From CAG-390 sp045546615 (GTDB lineage: Bacteria; Bacillota; Clostridia; Oscillospirales; CAG-272), in assembly GCA_045546615.1 (NCBI GenBank), contig JAZQDD010000038.1:1-64000 (forward strand): 64,000 nucleotides of DNA, read 5' to 3'. Positions 5,954-14,763 of this stretch are shown here, piece after piece. Below the pieces are notes generated by a model. That model was not told where the DNA came from, did no database searches, and was given only the letters and a program-made list of their open reading frames with translations. Position 1 is the first letter of the stretch, and every line of letters begins with the position of its first letter. The translations under genes and the position numbers were made by a program.

Positions 5954-7063
5954 TTGATAGTCGCACTTGAAGAAGCAAAATATAAATTGACAAATATGCG
6001 TCCTGTGCTCAAGGAGCTTGGCGACGCGCTCCGCGTAAGCGAGCTTGCCGCAACCGCAGAGGAGCTTGAAAAACAAACGCTTGACCCCAATTTTTGGTCT
6101 GATCAGGAAAATTCCACCAAGGTACTTCAAACCATAAAGCAAGCCAAAGACACCGTAGCTGACTACAACGCGCTCGTTGAGCGTCTTGAGGACGCCATTG
6201 CCCTTGCAGAGCTTGCAATTGAGGAAAATGACGAGAGCTGTGTTCCCGAGGTCGAGGCAGAGCTTGAAGAAATTATTGCGGCAGAAGAGAAAAAGAGAAT
6301 TTCCATTCTCCTTTCCGGTGAGTATGACCGCAATAATGCCATCATTTCATTCCACCCCGGAGCCGGCGGAACGGAGGCGCAGGATTGGGCGCTCATGCTC
6401 TACCGTATGATCACCCGTTGGGCGGAAAAGAATGGTTTCAAGGTCAAGCTGACCGACTGGCTTGACGGCGAGGAAGCAGGCATAAAGAGCGCAACTATCA
6501 TGGTCGAGGGCATAAACGCCTACGGATATCTCAAGAGCGAGAACGGCGTTCACCGCCTTGTCCGCGTTTCCCCCTACGATTCCGCAGGACGCCGCCACAC
6601 CTCCTTTGCCTCCATAGAGGTAATGCCCGAGTTTGACAAGCTTGACGAGATAGTTATTCGTGACGAGGACTACGATTTTATCGCCTTCCACTCCAGCGGT
6701 GCGGGCGGTCAGAACGTAAACAAAGTATCCTCGGCAGTTCGCCTTATCCACAAGGCAACGGGCATCGTCGTCACCTGTCAGACGGAGCGTTCACAGCTTC
6801 AGAATAAGGAAACGGCAATGAAGATGCTCAAATCCAAGCTCATGGAGATAAAGATACGCGAGCGCCTTGATACGATTGAGGAAATTCAGGGCAATAAAAC
6901 AAATATCGAGTGGGGTTCGCAAATACGCTCCTACGTATTTATGCCCTATACTCTCGTTAAGGATAACAGAACGTCCTTTGAAACAGGAAACATCTCCGCA
7001 GTTATGAACGGAGAGATCGACGGCTTTATCAACGCTTATCTCAAGCATATCTCAAAGCAATAA
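5954..7063 (+). CDS. prfB: Peptide chain release factor 2
   Basis: This 369-residue RF2 reads UGA and UAA stop codons and triggers peptidyl-tRNA hydrolysis. The GGQ catalytic motif (SGAGGQNVNK) is at residues 251-253. The stop-codon-recognition tripeptide, SPF in typical RF2, reads Ser-Pro-Tyr at 206-208. The start is TTG at 5954, five bases after a GGGAGG ribosome site, and the N-terminus aligns with normal RF2 proteins. The frame is uninterrupted, so the programmed +1 frameshift that autoregulates most bacterial prfB genes is absent. A small membrane-protein gene follows closely. Confidence 0.93.
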   Translation: MIVALEEAKYKLTNMRPVLKELGDALRVSELAATAEELEKQTLDPNFWSDQENSTKVLQTIKQAKDTVADYNALVERLEDAIALAELAIEENDESCVPEVEAELEEIIAAEEKKRISILLSGEYDRNNAIISFHPGAGGTEAQDWALMLYRMITRWAEKNGFKVKLTDWLDGEEAGIKSATIMVEGINAYGYLKSENGVHRLVRVSPYDSAGRRHTSFASIEVMPEFDKLDEIVIRDEDYDFIAFHSSGAGGQNVNKVSSAVRLIHKATGIVVTCQTERSQLQNKETAMKMLKSKLMEIKIRERLDTIEEIQGNKTNIEWGSQIRSYVFMPYTLVKDNRTSFETGNISAVMNGEIDGFINAYLKHISKQ

Positions 7064-7088
7064 GCGTTTGGCTGTGAAAGGAAAAAAC

Positions 7089-7520
7089 ATGGAAAATAAA
7101 AAACAGAGCTTTAATAAAATTTTTCTTACCGTAACAGCTTGCACGGCTTTTATCGGAGCGATAGTTGCCGCAGGCAAGGTTATTTTCGGAAAAAGCAGTG
7201 ACGGTAAAAATTCGGACAGCGACTCGGAAAGCAACACCAATCTCTTGGTTGCCATTTGCTTTTTGCTTGTCGGCGTGGGCACGCTCGTTGCGGGAGTGCT
7301 TGTCGCCCTCCGTTCAATTCGCAAGGTGAGAGGCGGATACATCATCGACCTTTTTGACAGAGATGAGTATGACGTTATCTCTCCCGAGGAAGAAGATAAT
7401 TTTGAGGTTTTGATCCGCGGCGAGCTTCGTTCAAACGATGACGACGATTGCGCAGCCCCCAAGCTTCTCGATGACAGCATTCTCGTTGATGAGGATGCGA
7501 CCGAGGAAGATTATAAGTAA
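7089..7520 (+). CDS. Two-helix membrane protein with acidic tail, unknown function
   Basis: This is a 143-residue protein. The ATG at 7089 follows an AAAGGA site; an upstream TTG at 7068 is less well placed. Two hydrophobic segments (about residues 14-35 and 54-76) are separated by a Ser/Asp-rich loop. The C-terminal 60 residues are strongly acidic (runs such as DDDDC and DEDATEED). It follows prfB by 25 bases and shares its terminator, so it is probably in the same operon. I recognise no family. Confidence 0.65.
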   Translation: MENKKQSFNKIFLTVTACTAFIGAIVAAGKVIFGKSSDGKNSDSDSESNTNLLVAICFLLVGVGTLVAGVLVALRSIRKVRGGYIIDLFDRDEYDVISPEEEDNFEVLIRGELRSNDDDDCAAPKLLDDSILVDEDATEEDYK

Positions 7521-7530
7521 AAATAAACAG

Positions 7531-7568
7531 AAAACGCCGCAATCTCCAAACGGAACTGCGGCGTTTTC
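7531..7568. terminator. Bidirectional terminator
   Basis: AAAACGCCGCA pairs with TGCGGCGTTTT around a 16-base loop, with T-rich sequence on the right and A-rich on the left. It separates the rightward prfB unit from the convergent leftward gene at 7580. Confidence 0.85.
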
Positions 7569-7579
7569 CTTTTTTATAT

Positions 7580-8431
7580 TTACGAATGCCTGATTACTTC
7601 TTTTCCGTTAAAAAGCAAATATCCCTTGCCATACCCCATTGAGCCTCCGTCCAAAAGGTGTTTTACAAGATTGCGTTGAAGCGAGGTCTCACATGACAGC
7701 TGTGTCAATTCATCAGAACTATAATTTTTATAAAATATCAACCAAAACGAACGATTCTCCGGGTCGGGTGTGCTTTCCGTAACGGTGAAAAGCTCCGCAA
7801 AGCGGCGCAAATTCCCCCCCTCTGTAAACAACGGCAGATGCGGCGGGTAAAGTATCCATGAATTACAAAGCACGGTAATTACGCCATCCGTTCTCACCTC
7901 GGGAAAAAAGTCGTACGCCTTGCGAAACGAATCCATGACTGCGTCATACGCAAGCGGCGTACCCGACGGTATGTGGCAGTTAAGCGCGCTCTTTCCTCCT
8001 TGCTCTACGACTTCATACTGGAGTCTGCCAAGCGCAAATCTTTTCAGTCTGAAATAACCGACAAGCCACCATGCAACGAACGTTCCCCACTCACCCTTTA
8101 GCTTTTTGCACTCATAGAGCTTATTGCGAAGGTCTAAAACTGTGTCAAGATAGATTTGGCGAGATATTCCCCGCTCCCCATACCGTTTTGCCATCGGCAC
8201 CGTGGCATAAAGCAGAACTATCATATCAATGGCATAGCGCGAAATGCCGCTGCGTTCGGAAAGAGAAGCGAGCAAAGGTAGAAAATCCGCGCCGTCCGTG
8301 CATATTGCCTCTACCGCCTCTTGCGTGAGCTTATCTGCGCCCGCAGTGCGGAGCAATTCTTTTTCCTTTAAAATAAAATATTGCTTTGCTTCCTCGGGGA
8401 AACCCGCCTCGCACATTGCATTGTAAAGCAT
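7580..8431 (-). CDS. GNAT-like acyltransferase domain protein (DUF5596-type)
   Basis: This is a 283-residue protein starting MLYNAMCEAGF at an ATG behind a TGGAGA site. It resembles the clostridial acyltransferase-domain proteins with an N-terminal helical half and a C-terminal GNAT-like half. Shared features are the region around GISRQIYLDTVLDL, the segment LGRLQYEVV, the HIPSGTPL motif with a following helix (AVMDSFRKAYDFFPE), and the CNSWILYPP block. The substrate is unknown. The gene stands alone between a terminator and a tRNA gene. The family call is from memory of these motifs. Confidence 0.65.
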   Translation of the reverse strand: MLYNAMCEAGFPEEAKQYFILKEKELLRTAGADKLTQEAVEAICTDGADFLPLLASLSERSGISRYAIDMIVLLYATVPMAKRYGERGISRQIYLDTVLDLRNKLYECKKLKGEWGTFVAWWLVGYFRLKRFALGRLQYEVVEQGGKSALNCHIPSGTPLAYDAVMDSFRKAYDFFPEVRTDGVITVLCNSWILYPPHLPLFTEGGNLRRFAELFTVTESTPDPENRSFWLIFYKNYSSDELTQLSCETSLQRNLVKHLLDGGSMGYGKGYLLFNGKEVIRHS

Positions 8432-8539
8432 ACTTCGTCTCCATTTCTTAAAGCTCTCATCACCAAAGCCGCGGCATTGGCGAAAACGCCGCTGATATTT
8501 TAGCAAAAAACCCCACCCTCTGTTGAGGATGGGGATCTT

Positions 8540-8615
8540 TGGTGACCCATCGGAGACTCGAACTCCGGACACCTTGATTAAAAGTCAAGTGCTCTACCGT
8601 CTGAGCTAATGAGTC
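8540..8615 (-). tRNA. tRNA-Lys (anticodon TTT)
   Basis: This 76-base cloverleaf has an acceptor stem GACTCAT / ATGGGTC, a D-stem GCTC / GAGC, an anticodon stem CTTGA / TCAAG with loop CTTTTAA, and a T-stem CGGAG / CTCCG with TTCGAGT. The 3' CCA is encoded. The anticodon TTT reads lysine codons. Confidence 0.95.
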
Positions 8616-8630
8616 ACGCGGACGCCATAT

Positions 8631-8659
8631 ATATTATCACAATTTAAAGGATTTGTCAA
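8631..8659 (-). promoter_or_regulatory. Sigma-A promoter of tRNA-Lys
   Basis: On the minus strand, TTGACA (8659-8654) and TAATAT (8636-8631) are separated by 17 bases, just upstream of the tRNA 5' end. Confidence 0.8.
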
Positions 8660-8704
8660 CACTTTTTTGTCAGTTTTTGAAAAAAAGATTTTTCAAAAGC
8701 TTTT

Positions 8705-9601
8705 TTATCGGTTTCTATAATACTCCAAGGCGCTAAATCTACGCAATCTTCCCGTATCTGCGTAAATTTCAAGCACAACAAGTTCCTGTCCCGCAGGCTC
8801 GTCTTTCCAATAAAATCTGTATATTCCATCGGCAGAGCTGATGGTGACATTTTCGTTTGGCACGCTCAACTTTTGTCCGTTAAGTACGCCGAGCGCAACC
8901 TCAAGCGCCCTTTCCCGCCCTACGTCGCGCGATAGGTCAACGTCTCTGTCAAAGCAATACTCAAGCACTCGCTCGCCATCATAAGTCAAGCTTATATATA
9001 CGTTCTTACCCGTAAATACGTAACTTGGCGGAAAACCGTAAGAATCACACAAACGAAGCTTACAATTTTCACAGCAAAATCGGCTTGCCGTGCGTTCAGC
9101 CTGCGCTTTTCCACCGTCACCAAGTCCCTTCAGGCAAAGAAAATCTCCGTTTGCCCCCTGCTCACGAAGCAACACCTCTTGCACCTGCTTTGTTTCAAGC
9201 AATTCACAAAGAGCTTTTCCACCGTCCGCCTCAACGCGAGAAGCAGCATCGGAAAACGCACGGCATAAGGAGATCACATCTTCTCCCGCCCGCACTCGCT
9301 CCACAAGACTGCCTATAAGCGCGTAAACCCGCTCACAACCATCAAGCCGAGCGCGTGACAGATGCGCCCGAGCCTCGCCGGCTGACAGGACAAATCTATA
9401 AACGGCATCTTCATCATTAAGAAGCATTTCTGCCGTCTCTGCCATTTCTGCCGCCGCGTCCGAAAAATCACAGCGCGCAAATCTTGCCGCCGCCGCATTG
9501 CTTTTGGCGAGAGCATTTTCCCTTATCACAACCGTCGCAACGGCGGCAACGGCTATCGCCAAAGACAAAACAACAACTATTCTCCATTTTCTCTTTTCCA
9601 T
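8705..9601 (-). CDS. Membrane-anchored YpeB-like / PepSY-like protein
   Basis: This is a 298-residue protein with one N-terminal membrane anchor (about residues 7-27) followed by a helical region and then a beta-rich C-terminal half. The last 100 residues (YISLTYDGERVLEYCF, then FYWKDEPAGQELVVLEIYADTGRLRRF) resemble PepSY-type repeats of the germination protein YpeB. It is shorter than typical YpeB (about 450 residues) and has no sleB neighbour, so the assignment is tentative. The ATG at 9601 has a GGTGGAG ribosome site. A sporulation or envelope role is inferred only. Confidence 0.55.
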   Translation of the reverse strand: MEKRKWRIVVVLSLAIAVAAVATVVIRENALAKSNAAAARFARCDFSDAAAEMAETAEMLLNDEDAVYRFVLSAGEARAHLSRARLDGCERVYALIGSLVERVRAGEDVISLCRAFSDAASRVEADGGKALCELLETKQVQEVLLREQGANGDFLCLKGLGDGGKAQAERTASRFCCENCKLRLCDSYGFPPSYVFTGKNVYISLTYDGERVLEYCFDRDVDLSRDVGRERALEVALGVLNGQKLSVPNENVTISSADGIYRFYWKDEPAGQELVVLEIYADTGRLRRFSALEYYRNR

Positions 9602-9692
9602 TTTCTCCACCGAAAAATTCGTTTATATTATTATGTCCGAAAAGCGTGAAAAATGCCGATAAAAATGAATTTTATATATCAAATTTCGCATG

Positions 9693-9721
9693 TTGACATT
9701 TTTTTGAAAAAGTTATATAAT
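9693..9721 (+). promoter_or_regulatory. Perfect-consensus sigma-A promoter
   Basis: TTGACA at 9693-9698 and TATAAT at 9716-9721 are separated by 17 bases. It drives the repeat-containing carboxypeptidase lipoprotein gene. Confidence 0.85.
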
Positions 9722-9757
9722 ATGATTTTGTATAGAAAATCATATTTGGAGACACGC

Positions 9758-11833
9758 ATGAATACTAAAAAATTCAAGGCATTCGGAGCCTCTTCGCTGT
9801 TTTTTATCGTTCTAATATTTTCGCTTGCCATACTGCTTATAGGATGCGGTCCATCAAGCAACCAAATGACTTCTCCGGCCGTGACTACTATGCACGCTCA
9901 CGAGTTCGGAGAATGGAGCGTTATAGCGGGATCCACATGCACGGAGCAAGGCTATCAACAGCGCACCTGCGCGTGCGGTGAAACGCAAAAGGAGCTTCTC
10001 CCGCTCGCGGAGCATAGCCCCGAAAAAGTGAAAGCTATCGCCCCCACCTGTACCAAAGTGGGTTATACCGAGGGAGAAATATGCTCGGTTTGTGATGCGG
10101 TATTAATCGAAGTACAAGAGGTGGCAGCCCTTGGTCACACAGAATTAGAGGTGGAAGCTATCGCGCCCACCTGTACCAAAGTGGGTTATACCAAGGGAGA
10201 AATATGCTCGGTTTGTGATGCGGTATTAATCGAAGTACAAGAGGTGGCAGCCCTTGGTCACACAGAATTAGAGGTGGAAGCTATCGCGCCCACCTGTACC
10301 AAAGTGGGTTATACCGAGGGAAAAATATGCTCGGTTTGTGACGCGGTATTAATCGAAGTACAAGAGGTGGCAGCCCTTGGTCACACAGAATTAGAGGTGG
10401 AAGGGAAAGCCCCCACCTGCCTTGAAAACGGATATGGCGAAAGCTGTGTTTGTTCCGTTTGCAACGAAGTAATAAAAAAAGCCGAGATCGTAGAAAAGCT
10501 CGGGCACGATACTGTTGTGAAAAGCGGCAAAGAGCCTACGTGTACAAAGGACGGAAAAACCGATAGTTCCTATTGCTCACGCTGTAATGCGGTTATTACC
10601 GAAGCGCAGATCATCCCCGCAACGGGACACACGGAAAAAACCGCAAAAGGACTTGCGCCTACCTGCACGGCAGAGGGATATACGGAAAGCGTCGAGTGTA
10701 CCGTCTGCGGAATTATCATAATCCGCTCCGAGAGTATTGAACCGCTTGATCATTCGCCCATTACCGTTGCCGCCGTTCAGTCAACCTGCATCACCATGGG
10801 GATGTCGGAGCACACAAAATGCTCTCGTTGCGGTGATATTCTATCAGAATACACGACGTTCCCGCTCAAGGAACACATACCAACGAAAGCTCCTTCGGCA
10901 AATGCGACCTGCACTCTGCGAGGATATTCCGAAAGCACACAATGCTCGGAATGCCGCACCACACTGATAGCACCAACATATTTTCCGGCTTTAGGTCACG
11001 ATTTTTCGGACAATGTTTGCACACGATGCGGCGGTATCTCCGAGCCATCGATAAATATCTCCGCGCCATATTACGGACTCTATGAGGCGGACACTCTCAA
11101 AATGATCTGCGAAAAAAATGCCGATTGCCGCGTAGAGCCTGCCAGCATCACCAAACTCCTTACCGCCGCAACCGCGCTTAAATATCTTCCGGAGGATACG
11201 ATACTCACCACGGGAGATGAGCTTTATCTTGTTAGTCTTGAATTGAGCCGAGCATACCTCGAGGTCGGAAAGCAACTTACCTTGAACGATATGTTGGTAG
11301 CCCTCCTGTTACCCTCGGGCAGTGACGCGGCATACACAATAGCCGTAAACGTCGCAAGACAGGTCTCGGGAAACCCGCAAATGGAAAACGTCGAAGCGCT
11401 CAATTATTTTACAGGGCTGATGAACGATTACGCTGAAGAGATCGGTGCTGTATCATCAAACTTTAAAAACCCCGTAGGACAACCAAACGCTTCGCACTAC
11501 GTTACACCTCATGACCTTGCTTTGATCGCCTCTCACGTTATCAACACATATCCATCAATAACAAAAATAACGTCATCGTACCGACGCACCGTCACGTATA
11601 CGGACGGAACAAAATCCACGTGGCTTAACAGCAATCTCCTGCTTAATAAGGGCGGAGATTTTTACCACCCCGCAGTATTCGGTTTAAAAACGGGAACTGC
11701 CGATGATGCCGGACATTGCCTATGCGCCGCATTTGAAAAAAACGGCAAAAAATATATAGCCGTCGTCATGGGCTGCAAGACAAATGTGGACAGATACAAG
11801 TCCGCACTCAAGCTAATATCGCTGATCAAATAA
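9758..11833 (+). CDS. Lipoprotein with zinc-ribbon-like repeats and a D-Ala-D-Ala carboxypeptidase domain
   Basis: This is a 691-residue lipoprotein. The signal peptide ends in the lipobox LLIGC with Cys30. Nine tandem repeats of about 41 residues follow (about 45-430), each with the pattern TC...GY....C..C.........GH, so paired cysteines and a terminal histidine recur as in small zinc ribbons or disulfide modules. The C-terminal S11 peptidase domain has the SxxK motif Ser463-Ile-Thr-Lys466, a second motif at Ser520-Gly-Ser522 where SxN is usual, and Lys-Thr-Gly in GLKTGTAD. It likely trims peptidoglycan stem peptides outside the cell, with the repeats acting as a spacer or binding arm. The ATG at 9758 has a TTGGAGA site. 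Confidence 0.82.
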   Translation: MNTKKFKAFGASSLFFIVLIFSLAILLIGCGPSSNQMTSPAVTTMHAHEFGEWSVIAGSTCTEQGYQQRTCACGETQKELLPLAEHSPEKVKAIAPTCTKVGYTEGEICSVCDAVLIEVQEVAALGHTELEVEAIAPTCTKVGYTKGEICSVCDAVLIEVQEVAALGHTELEVEAIAPTCTKVGYTEGKICSVCDAVLIEVQEVAALGHTELEVEGKAPTCLENGYGESCVCSVCNEVIKKAEIVEKLGHDTVVKSGKEPTCTKDGKTDSSYCSRCNAVITEAQIIPATGHTEKTAKGLAPTCTAEGYTESVECTVCGIIIIRSESIEPLDHSPITVAAVQSTCITMGMSEHTKCSRCGDILSEYTTFPLKEHIPTKAPSANATCTLRGYSESTQCSECRTTLIAPTYFPALGHDFSDNVCTRCGGISEPSINISAPYYGLYEADTLKMICEKNADCRVEPASITKLLTAATALKYLPEDTILTTGDELYLVSLELSRAYLEVGKQLTLNDMLVALLLPSGSDAAYTIAVNVARQVSGNPQMENVEALNYFTGLMNDYAEEIGAVSSNFKNPVGQPNASHYVTPHDLALIASHVINTYPSITKITSSYRRTVTYTDGTKSTWLNSNLLLNKGGDFYHPAVFGLKTGTADDAGHCLCAAFEKNGKKYIAVVMGCKTNVDRYKSALKLISLIK
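10034..10402 (+). repeat. Three tandem 123-bp coding repeats
   Basis: Copies begin at 10034, 10157 and 10280, each 123 bases (41 codons). They differ at only a few positions, whereas the flanking protein repeats are strongly diverged in DNA. This indicates recent in-frame expansion by slippage or recombination. Confidence 0.9.
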
Positions 11834-11863
11834 AAAAAGGGGCTGCGCGGCAGCCCCTTTTTT
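11833..11863. terminator. Strong intrinsic terminator
   Basis: GGGGCTGC-GCG-GCAGCCCC is flanked by A-run and T-run. It lies between the convergent carboxypeptidase and hpf genes and can act in both directions. Confidence 0.9.
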
Positions 11864-11868
11864 GTTTC

Positions 11869-12399
11869 TTATTTTTCGGGAACTATAAGCCCGTAATTGC
11901 CATCCTTTCGGGAATAGACAACACAAGTGTCCTCCGTTACGTCGTCGATAAAAACGAAGAAGGAGTGACCGAGGAGATTCATCTGCAAAATCGCTTCCTC
12001 CGGTGACATCGGCTTGAACGGGAAGCTCTTGCGACGGATCTCAAAATCACCGTCATCCGTCTCTACAGGCTCGAGAGGCAGTGCGCCGATATCCTCGAAT
12101 GCCGATTTTTTAAGACGCTTTTCAAGGCGTGTCTTGTTTTTGCGTATCTGACGATCGATGGTATCTATCGCACGGTCGATGGCGGTGCGGAAGGTCTCGT
12201 CATCAGTTTCGCAACGAAACAGTGTATTTGCCGCGGAAATGGTGATCTCTATATTCTCTCGATTTCTCTTGCGGCTGAACGTTACCGTTGCCTTGCCCTC
12301 TACGTCGAAATAACGGTCAAGCTTTGAAAGCTTCTTTTCGGCAAGCTCACGCAGATCGTCGCGAACGCTCATCTGTCTGCCAACAACTGTGATTTTCAT
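11869..12399 (-). CDS. hpf: Ribosome hibernation promoting factor, long form
   Basis: This is a 176-residue long HPF. The N-terminal RaiA/HPF domain (about 1-98) binds the small-subunit decoding region. A linker leads to the C-terminal dimerisation domain (about 118-176: RRKSFPFKPMSPEEAILQM, then LGHSFFVFIDD), which joins two 70S ribosomes into 100S. It is monocistronic with a terminator behind it. A TGCTACAAT extended -10 lies upstream (12458-12453 on the minus strand). Confidence 0.93.
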   Translation of the reverse strand: MKITVVGRQMSVRDDLRELAEKKLSKLDRYFDVEGKATVTFSRKRNRENIEITISAANTLFRCETDDETFRTAIDRAIDTIDRQIRKNKTRLEKRLKKSAFEDIGALPLEPVETDDGDFEIRRKSFPFKPMSPEEAILQMNLLGHSFFVFIDDVTEDTCVVYSRKDGNYGLIVPEK

Positions 12400-12684
12400 T
12401 TAGGTGTCCTCCTATCATAAACTGTAATACTTTACTATCGTATCACACTTATATTGTAGCACACTTTTTGTGAAAAATAAATAGGTTTTTTTGATTTTTC
12501 TTGATTTTTTTGTGAAGTTTGTGCAATATAACCAAAAAATGGCATCTGTTTTTTCACGCCGTGTTTTTAATGCAAGAACAAGAGGTTTTCATGCGCTTTA
12601 TTGAGCCAAAAAACAGCATTTTTGTTTGACTTTGGACACTTTGGGTGATATAATATAATTACGTATTATATGTGAGGTAAGTTT
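12400..12684. other. Divergent promoter region between hpf and ligA
   Basis: These 285 AT-rich bases contain no gene. They hold the leftward hpf promoter (extended -10 at 12453-12458) and the rightward ligA promoter at 12626-12654. I see no structured leader RNA. Confidence 0.6.
12626..12654 (+). promoter_or_regulatory. Sigma-A promoter of ligA
   Basis: TTGACT at 12626-12631 and TATAAT at 12649-12654 are separated by 17 bases. The -10 is preceded by GTGA. Confidence 0.85.
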
Positions 12685-14718
12685 ATGGAAAAAAACGAAA
12701 TTTTAAAGGAACTTGATGCCCTGCGAGCTACGGTCTCCTACCACGCTAAAAAATACTATGTAGACGATGCTCCCGAGATATCGGACTACGATTACGATAT
12801 GCTCTACCGCAAGCTTCTCGAGCTTGAACAAGCACACCCCGAATATGCAGACCCCACATCACCCACTCACAGAGTAGGCGGTGAGCCGCTTGATAAATTT
12901 AAAAAAGTAACTCACGATACCGTGATGAACTCCCTTTCAGACGTATTCTCATACGATGAGCTTGGCGATTATTACGAAAAAGCTACTGCGGAACTCGCAG
13001 AGGCAGGTGTTACCGACGCAGCGTGGTCCGTCGAGGCGAAGATAGACGGACTTTCCGTATCGCTCGTTTACGAGAACGGCATCCTCGTGCGCGGTGCAAC
13101 TCGCGGAGACGGCACGACGGGAGAGGATGTTACGCAGAATATAAAAACTATTTTCTCAATTCCCCTTCGCCTTGATGAGCCATTGACTTTGACCGTTCGC
13201 GGAGAGGTATATATGCCGAGGAGCGTTTTCAATTCCATAAATGCCGCGCGAGAAGCACAGGGAAAGCCGCTTTTGGCAAATCCGAGAAATGCCGCCGCAG
13301 GCTCGCTTCGCCAGCTTGACCCGAAAATTGCCGCCGAGCGCAGACTTTCTATTTTTGTTTTCAATCTCCAAAGCGGCTCGCTTTGGCTTGACGGGCGCAG
13401 TGCCGCTACGCACACAGAAACACTTGACCGCCTGTCAGAACTCGGTTTTCCCGTTATCGCAGAGCGCCGCACACTTTCCTCACTTGATGATATACTCGCA
13501 CAGATAGCCGCACTCGGAGAAGCGCGAGACTCGCTTGCATACGACATAGACGGCGCGGTGATCAAGCTCGACTCGCTTGAGGGACGCACCATTCTCGGCG
13601 AAGGCACTAATACGCCGAAATGGGCTGTCGCGTACAAGTATCCGCCCGAAACCAAGCCCACTCGACTGATAGATATAAGTCTCGCCGTCGGACGCACAGG
13701 TGTTCTTACTCCCACGGCTATCCTCGAACCCGTGAGACTTGCGGGTACTACCGTTTCACGCGCGACACTCCACAACTACGATTTTATTTTTGAAAAGGGC
13801 GTCATGCTCGGAGATATCGTCCTTGTTCGCAAGGCGGGAGATATCATCCCCGAGATCGTCGCGCCCGTAAAGGAAAAACGAACGGGCGATGAGCGTCCTG
13901 TGGAGATACCCGCCGTTTGTCCATCGTGCGGCGAGAGCGTACGCAGAGACGAAACTGACACGGGTGACGGCGCGGCAATACGCTGTACAAACGCCGCTTG
14001 CCCCGCGCAGCTTTCACGAAGCATCGAACATTTTGCTTCCAAGAATGCGATGAATATTGAAGGACTCGGACCGCAGATAGTTGAGCTTTTGCTTTCAGCC
14101 GAGCTGATACACGACGCCGCCGATCTCTACTCTCTGAAAGCAGAGGATATCGCCGCACTTGAAGGCATGGGCGAGCTTTCGGCATCCAACCTCATTGCCG
14201 CAATCGAACGCTCAAAATCAGCAGGGCTTGAACGTCTCATTTTCGCCCTCGGCATCCGCAATATCGGCGAGGTGGCATCCGCCGCACTTGCCGCAAAATA
14301 CCGTACACTCGAGGCTTGCTTTGGGGCAAGCGCCGACGAGCTTTGTACCATTGAGGATTTCGGAGCTGTGACCGCCGCCTGCGTTACAGACTTTTTCTCG
14401 CACGCATCAAACCTATCGCTCTGCCGCCGTTTGATAGATGCGGGACTTCTCACCGAGGCGGTTGCCAAGCAGCTCGATGACCGCTTTGCGGGAAAGACCT
14501 TTGTGCTTACGGGAACGTTACCCACACTAAAGCGCAGCGATGCCGCCGCAATGATAAAAGAGCGCGGCGGAAAAAGTGCAGGCTCCGTTTCAAAAAAGAC
14601 TGATTTTGTAGTAGCAGGAGCAGACGCAGGTTCAAAGCTGACGAAGGCGCAAGAGCTTTCCATTCCGATAATAGATGAAGCAGAATTCCTTCGAATGTGC
14701 GGCATAAAACAAGAGTAA
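12685..14718 (+). CDS. ligA: NAD-dependent DNA ligase
   Basis: This 677-residue ligase seals nicks during replication and repair using NAD+. The domains appear in order: the Ia domain (YHAKKYYVDDAPEISDYDYD, residues 20-39), the adenylation site with Lys119 in EAKIDGLS, an OB fold, a four-cysteine zinc finger (CPSCGE, then CTNAACP), helix-hairpin-helix repeats, and a BRCT domain at the end (FAGKTFVLTGTLP). Length and order are those of a normal LigA. It is expressed alone from its own promoter, with a GAGGTAAG ribosome site. Confidence 0.97.
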   Translation: MEKNEILKELDALRATVSYHAKKYYVDDAPEISDYDYDMLYRKLLELEQAHPEYADPTSPTHRVGGEPLDKFKKVTHDTVMNSLSDVFSYDELGDYYEKATAELAEAGVTDAAWSVEAKIDGLSVSLVYENGILVRGATRGDGTTGEDVTQNIKTIFSIPLRLDEPLTLTVRGEVYMPRSVFNSINAAREAQGKPLLANPRNAAAGSLRQLDPKIAAERRLSIFVFNLQSGSLWLDGRSAATHTETLDRLSELGFPVIAERRTLSSLDDILAQIAALGEARDSLAYDIDGAVIKLDSLEGRTILGEGTNTPKWAVAYKYPPETKPTRLIDISLAVGRTGVLTPTAILEPVRLAGTTVSRATLHNYDFIFEKGVMLGDIVLVRKAGDIIPEIVAPVKEKRTGDERPVEIPAVCPSCGESVRRDETDTGDGAAIRCTNAACPAQLSRSIEHFASKNAMNIEGLGPQIVELLLSAELIHDAADLYSLKAEDIAALEGMGELSASNLIAAIERSKSAGLERLIFALGIRNIGEVASAALAAKYRTLEACFGASADELCTIEDFGAVTAACVTDFFSHASNLSLCRRLIDAGLLTEAVAKQLDDRFAGKTFVLTGTLPTLKRSDAAAMIKERGGKSAGSVSKKTDFVVAGADAGSKLTKAQELSIPIIDEAEFLRMCGIKQE

Positions 14719-14728
14719 ATAAAAATTA

Positions 14729-14760
14729 CGCCTATTTGATGCCCTCGCATCAAATAGGCG
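14729..14760 (-). terminator. Perfect 14-bp hairpin, likely leftward terminator
   Basis: CGCCTATTTGATGC and GCATCAAATAGGCG pair around a CCCT loop. Read leftward it is followed by TAATTTTTATTT, so it fits termination of the amidase transcript, and it may also end ligA. Confidence 0.65.
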
Positions 14761-14763
14761 ATT

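Noticed and set aside
5911..5972. RF2 frameshift site upstream of the TTG start (GGGAGG-TTTTTT-TGA)
   Set aside because: It superficially resembles the SD-slip-UGA arrangement, but the RF2 N-terminus is complete from the TTG and the upstream frame has no RF2-like sequence.
8676..8702. Terminator behind the YpeB-like gene
   Set aside because: A run of T/A sequence can pair with itself, but the stem is purely AT and weak; left unannotated.
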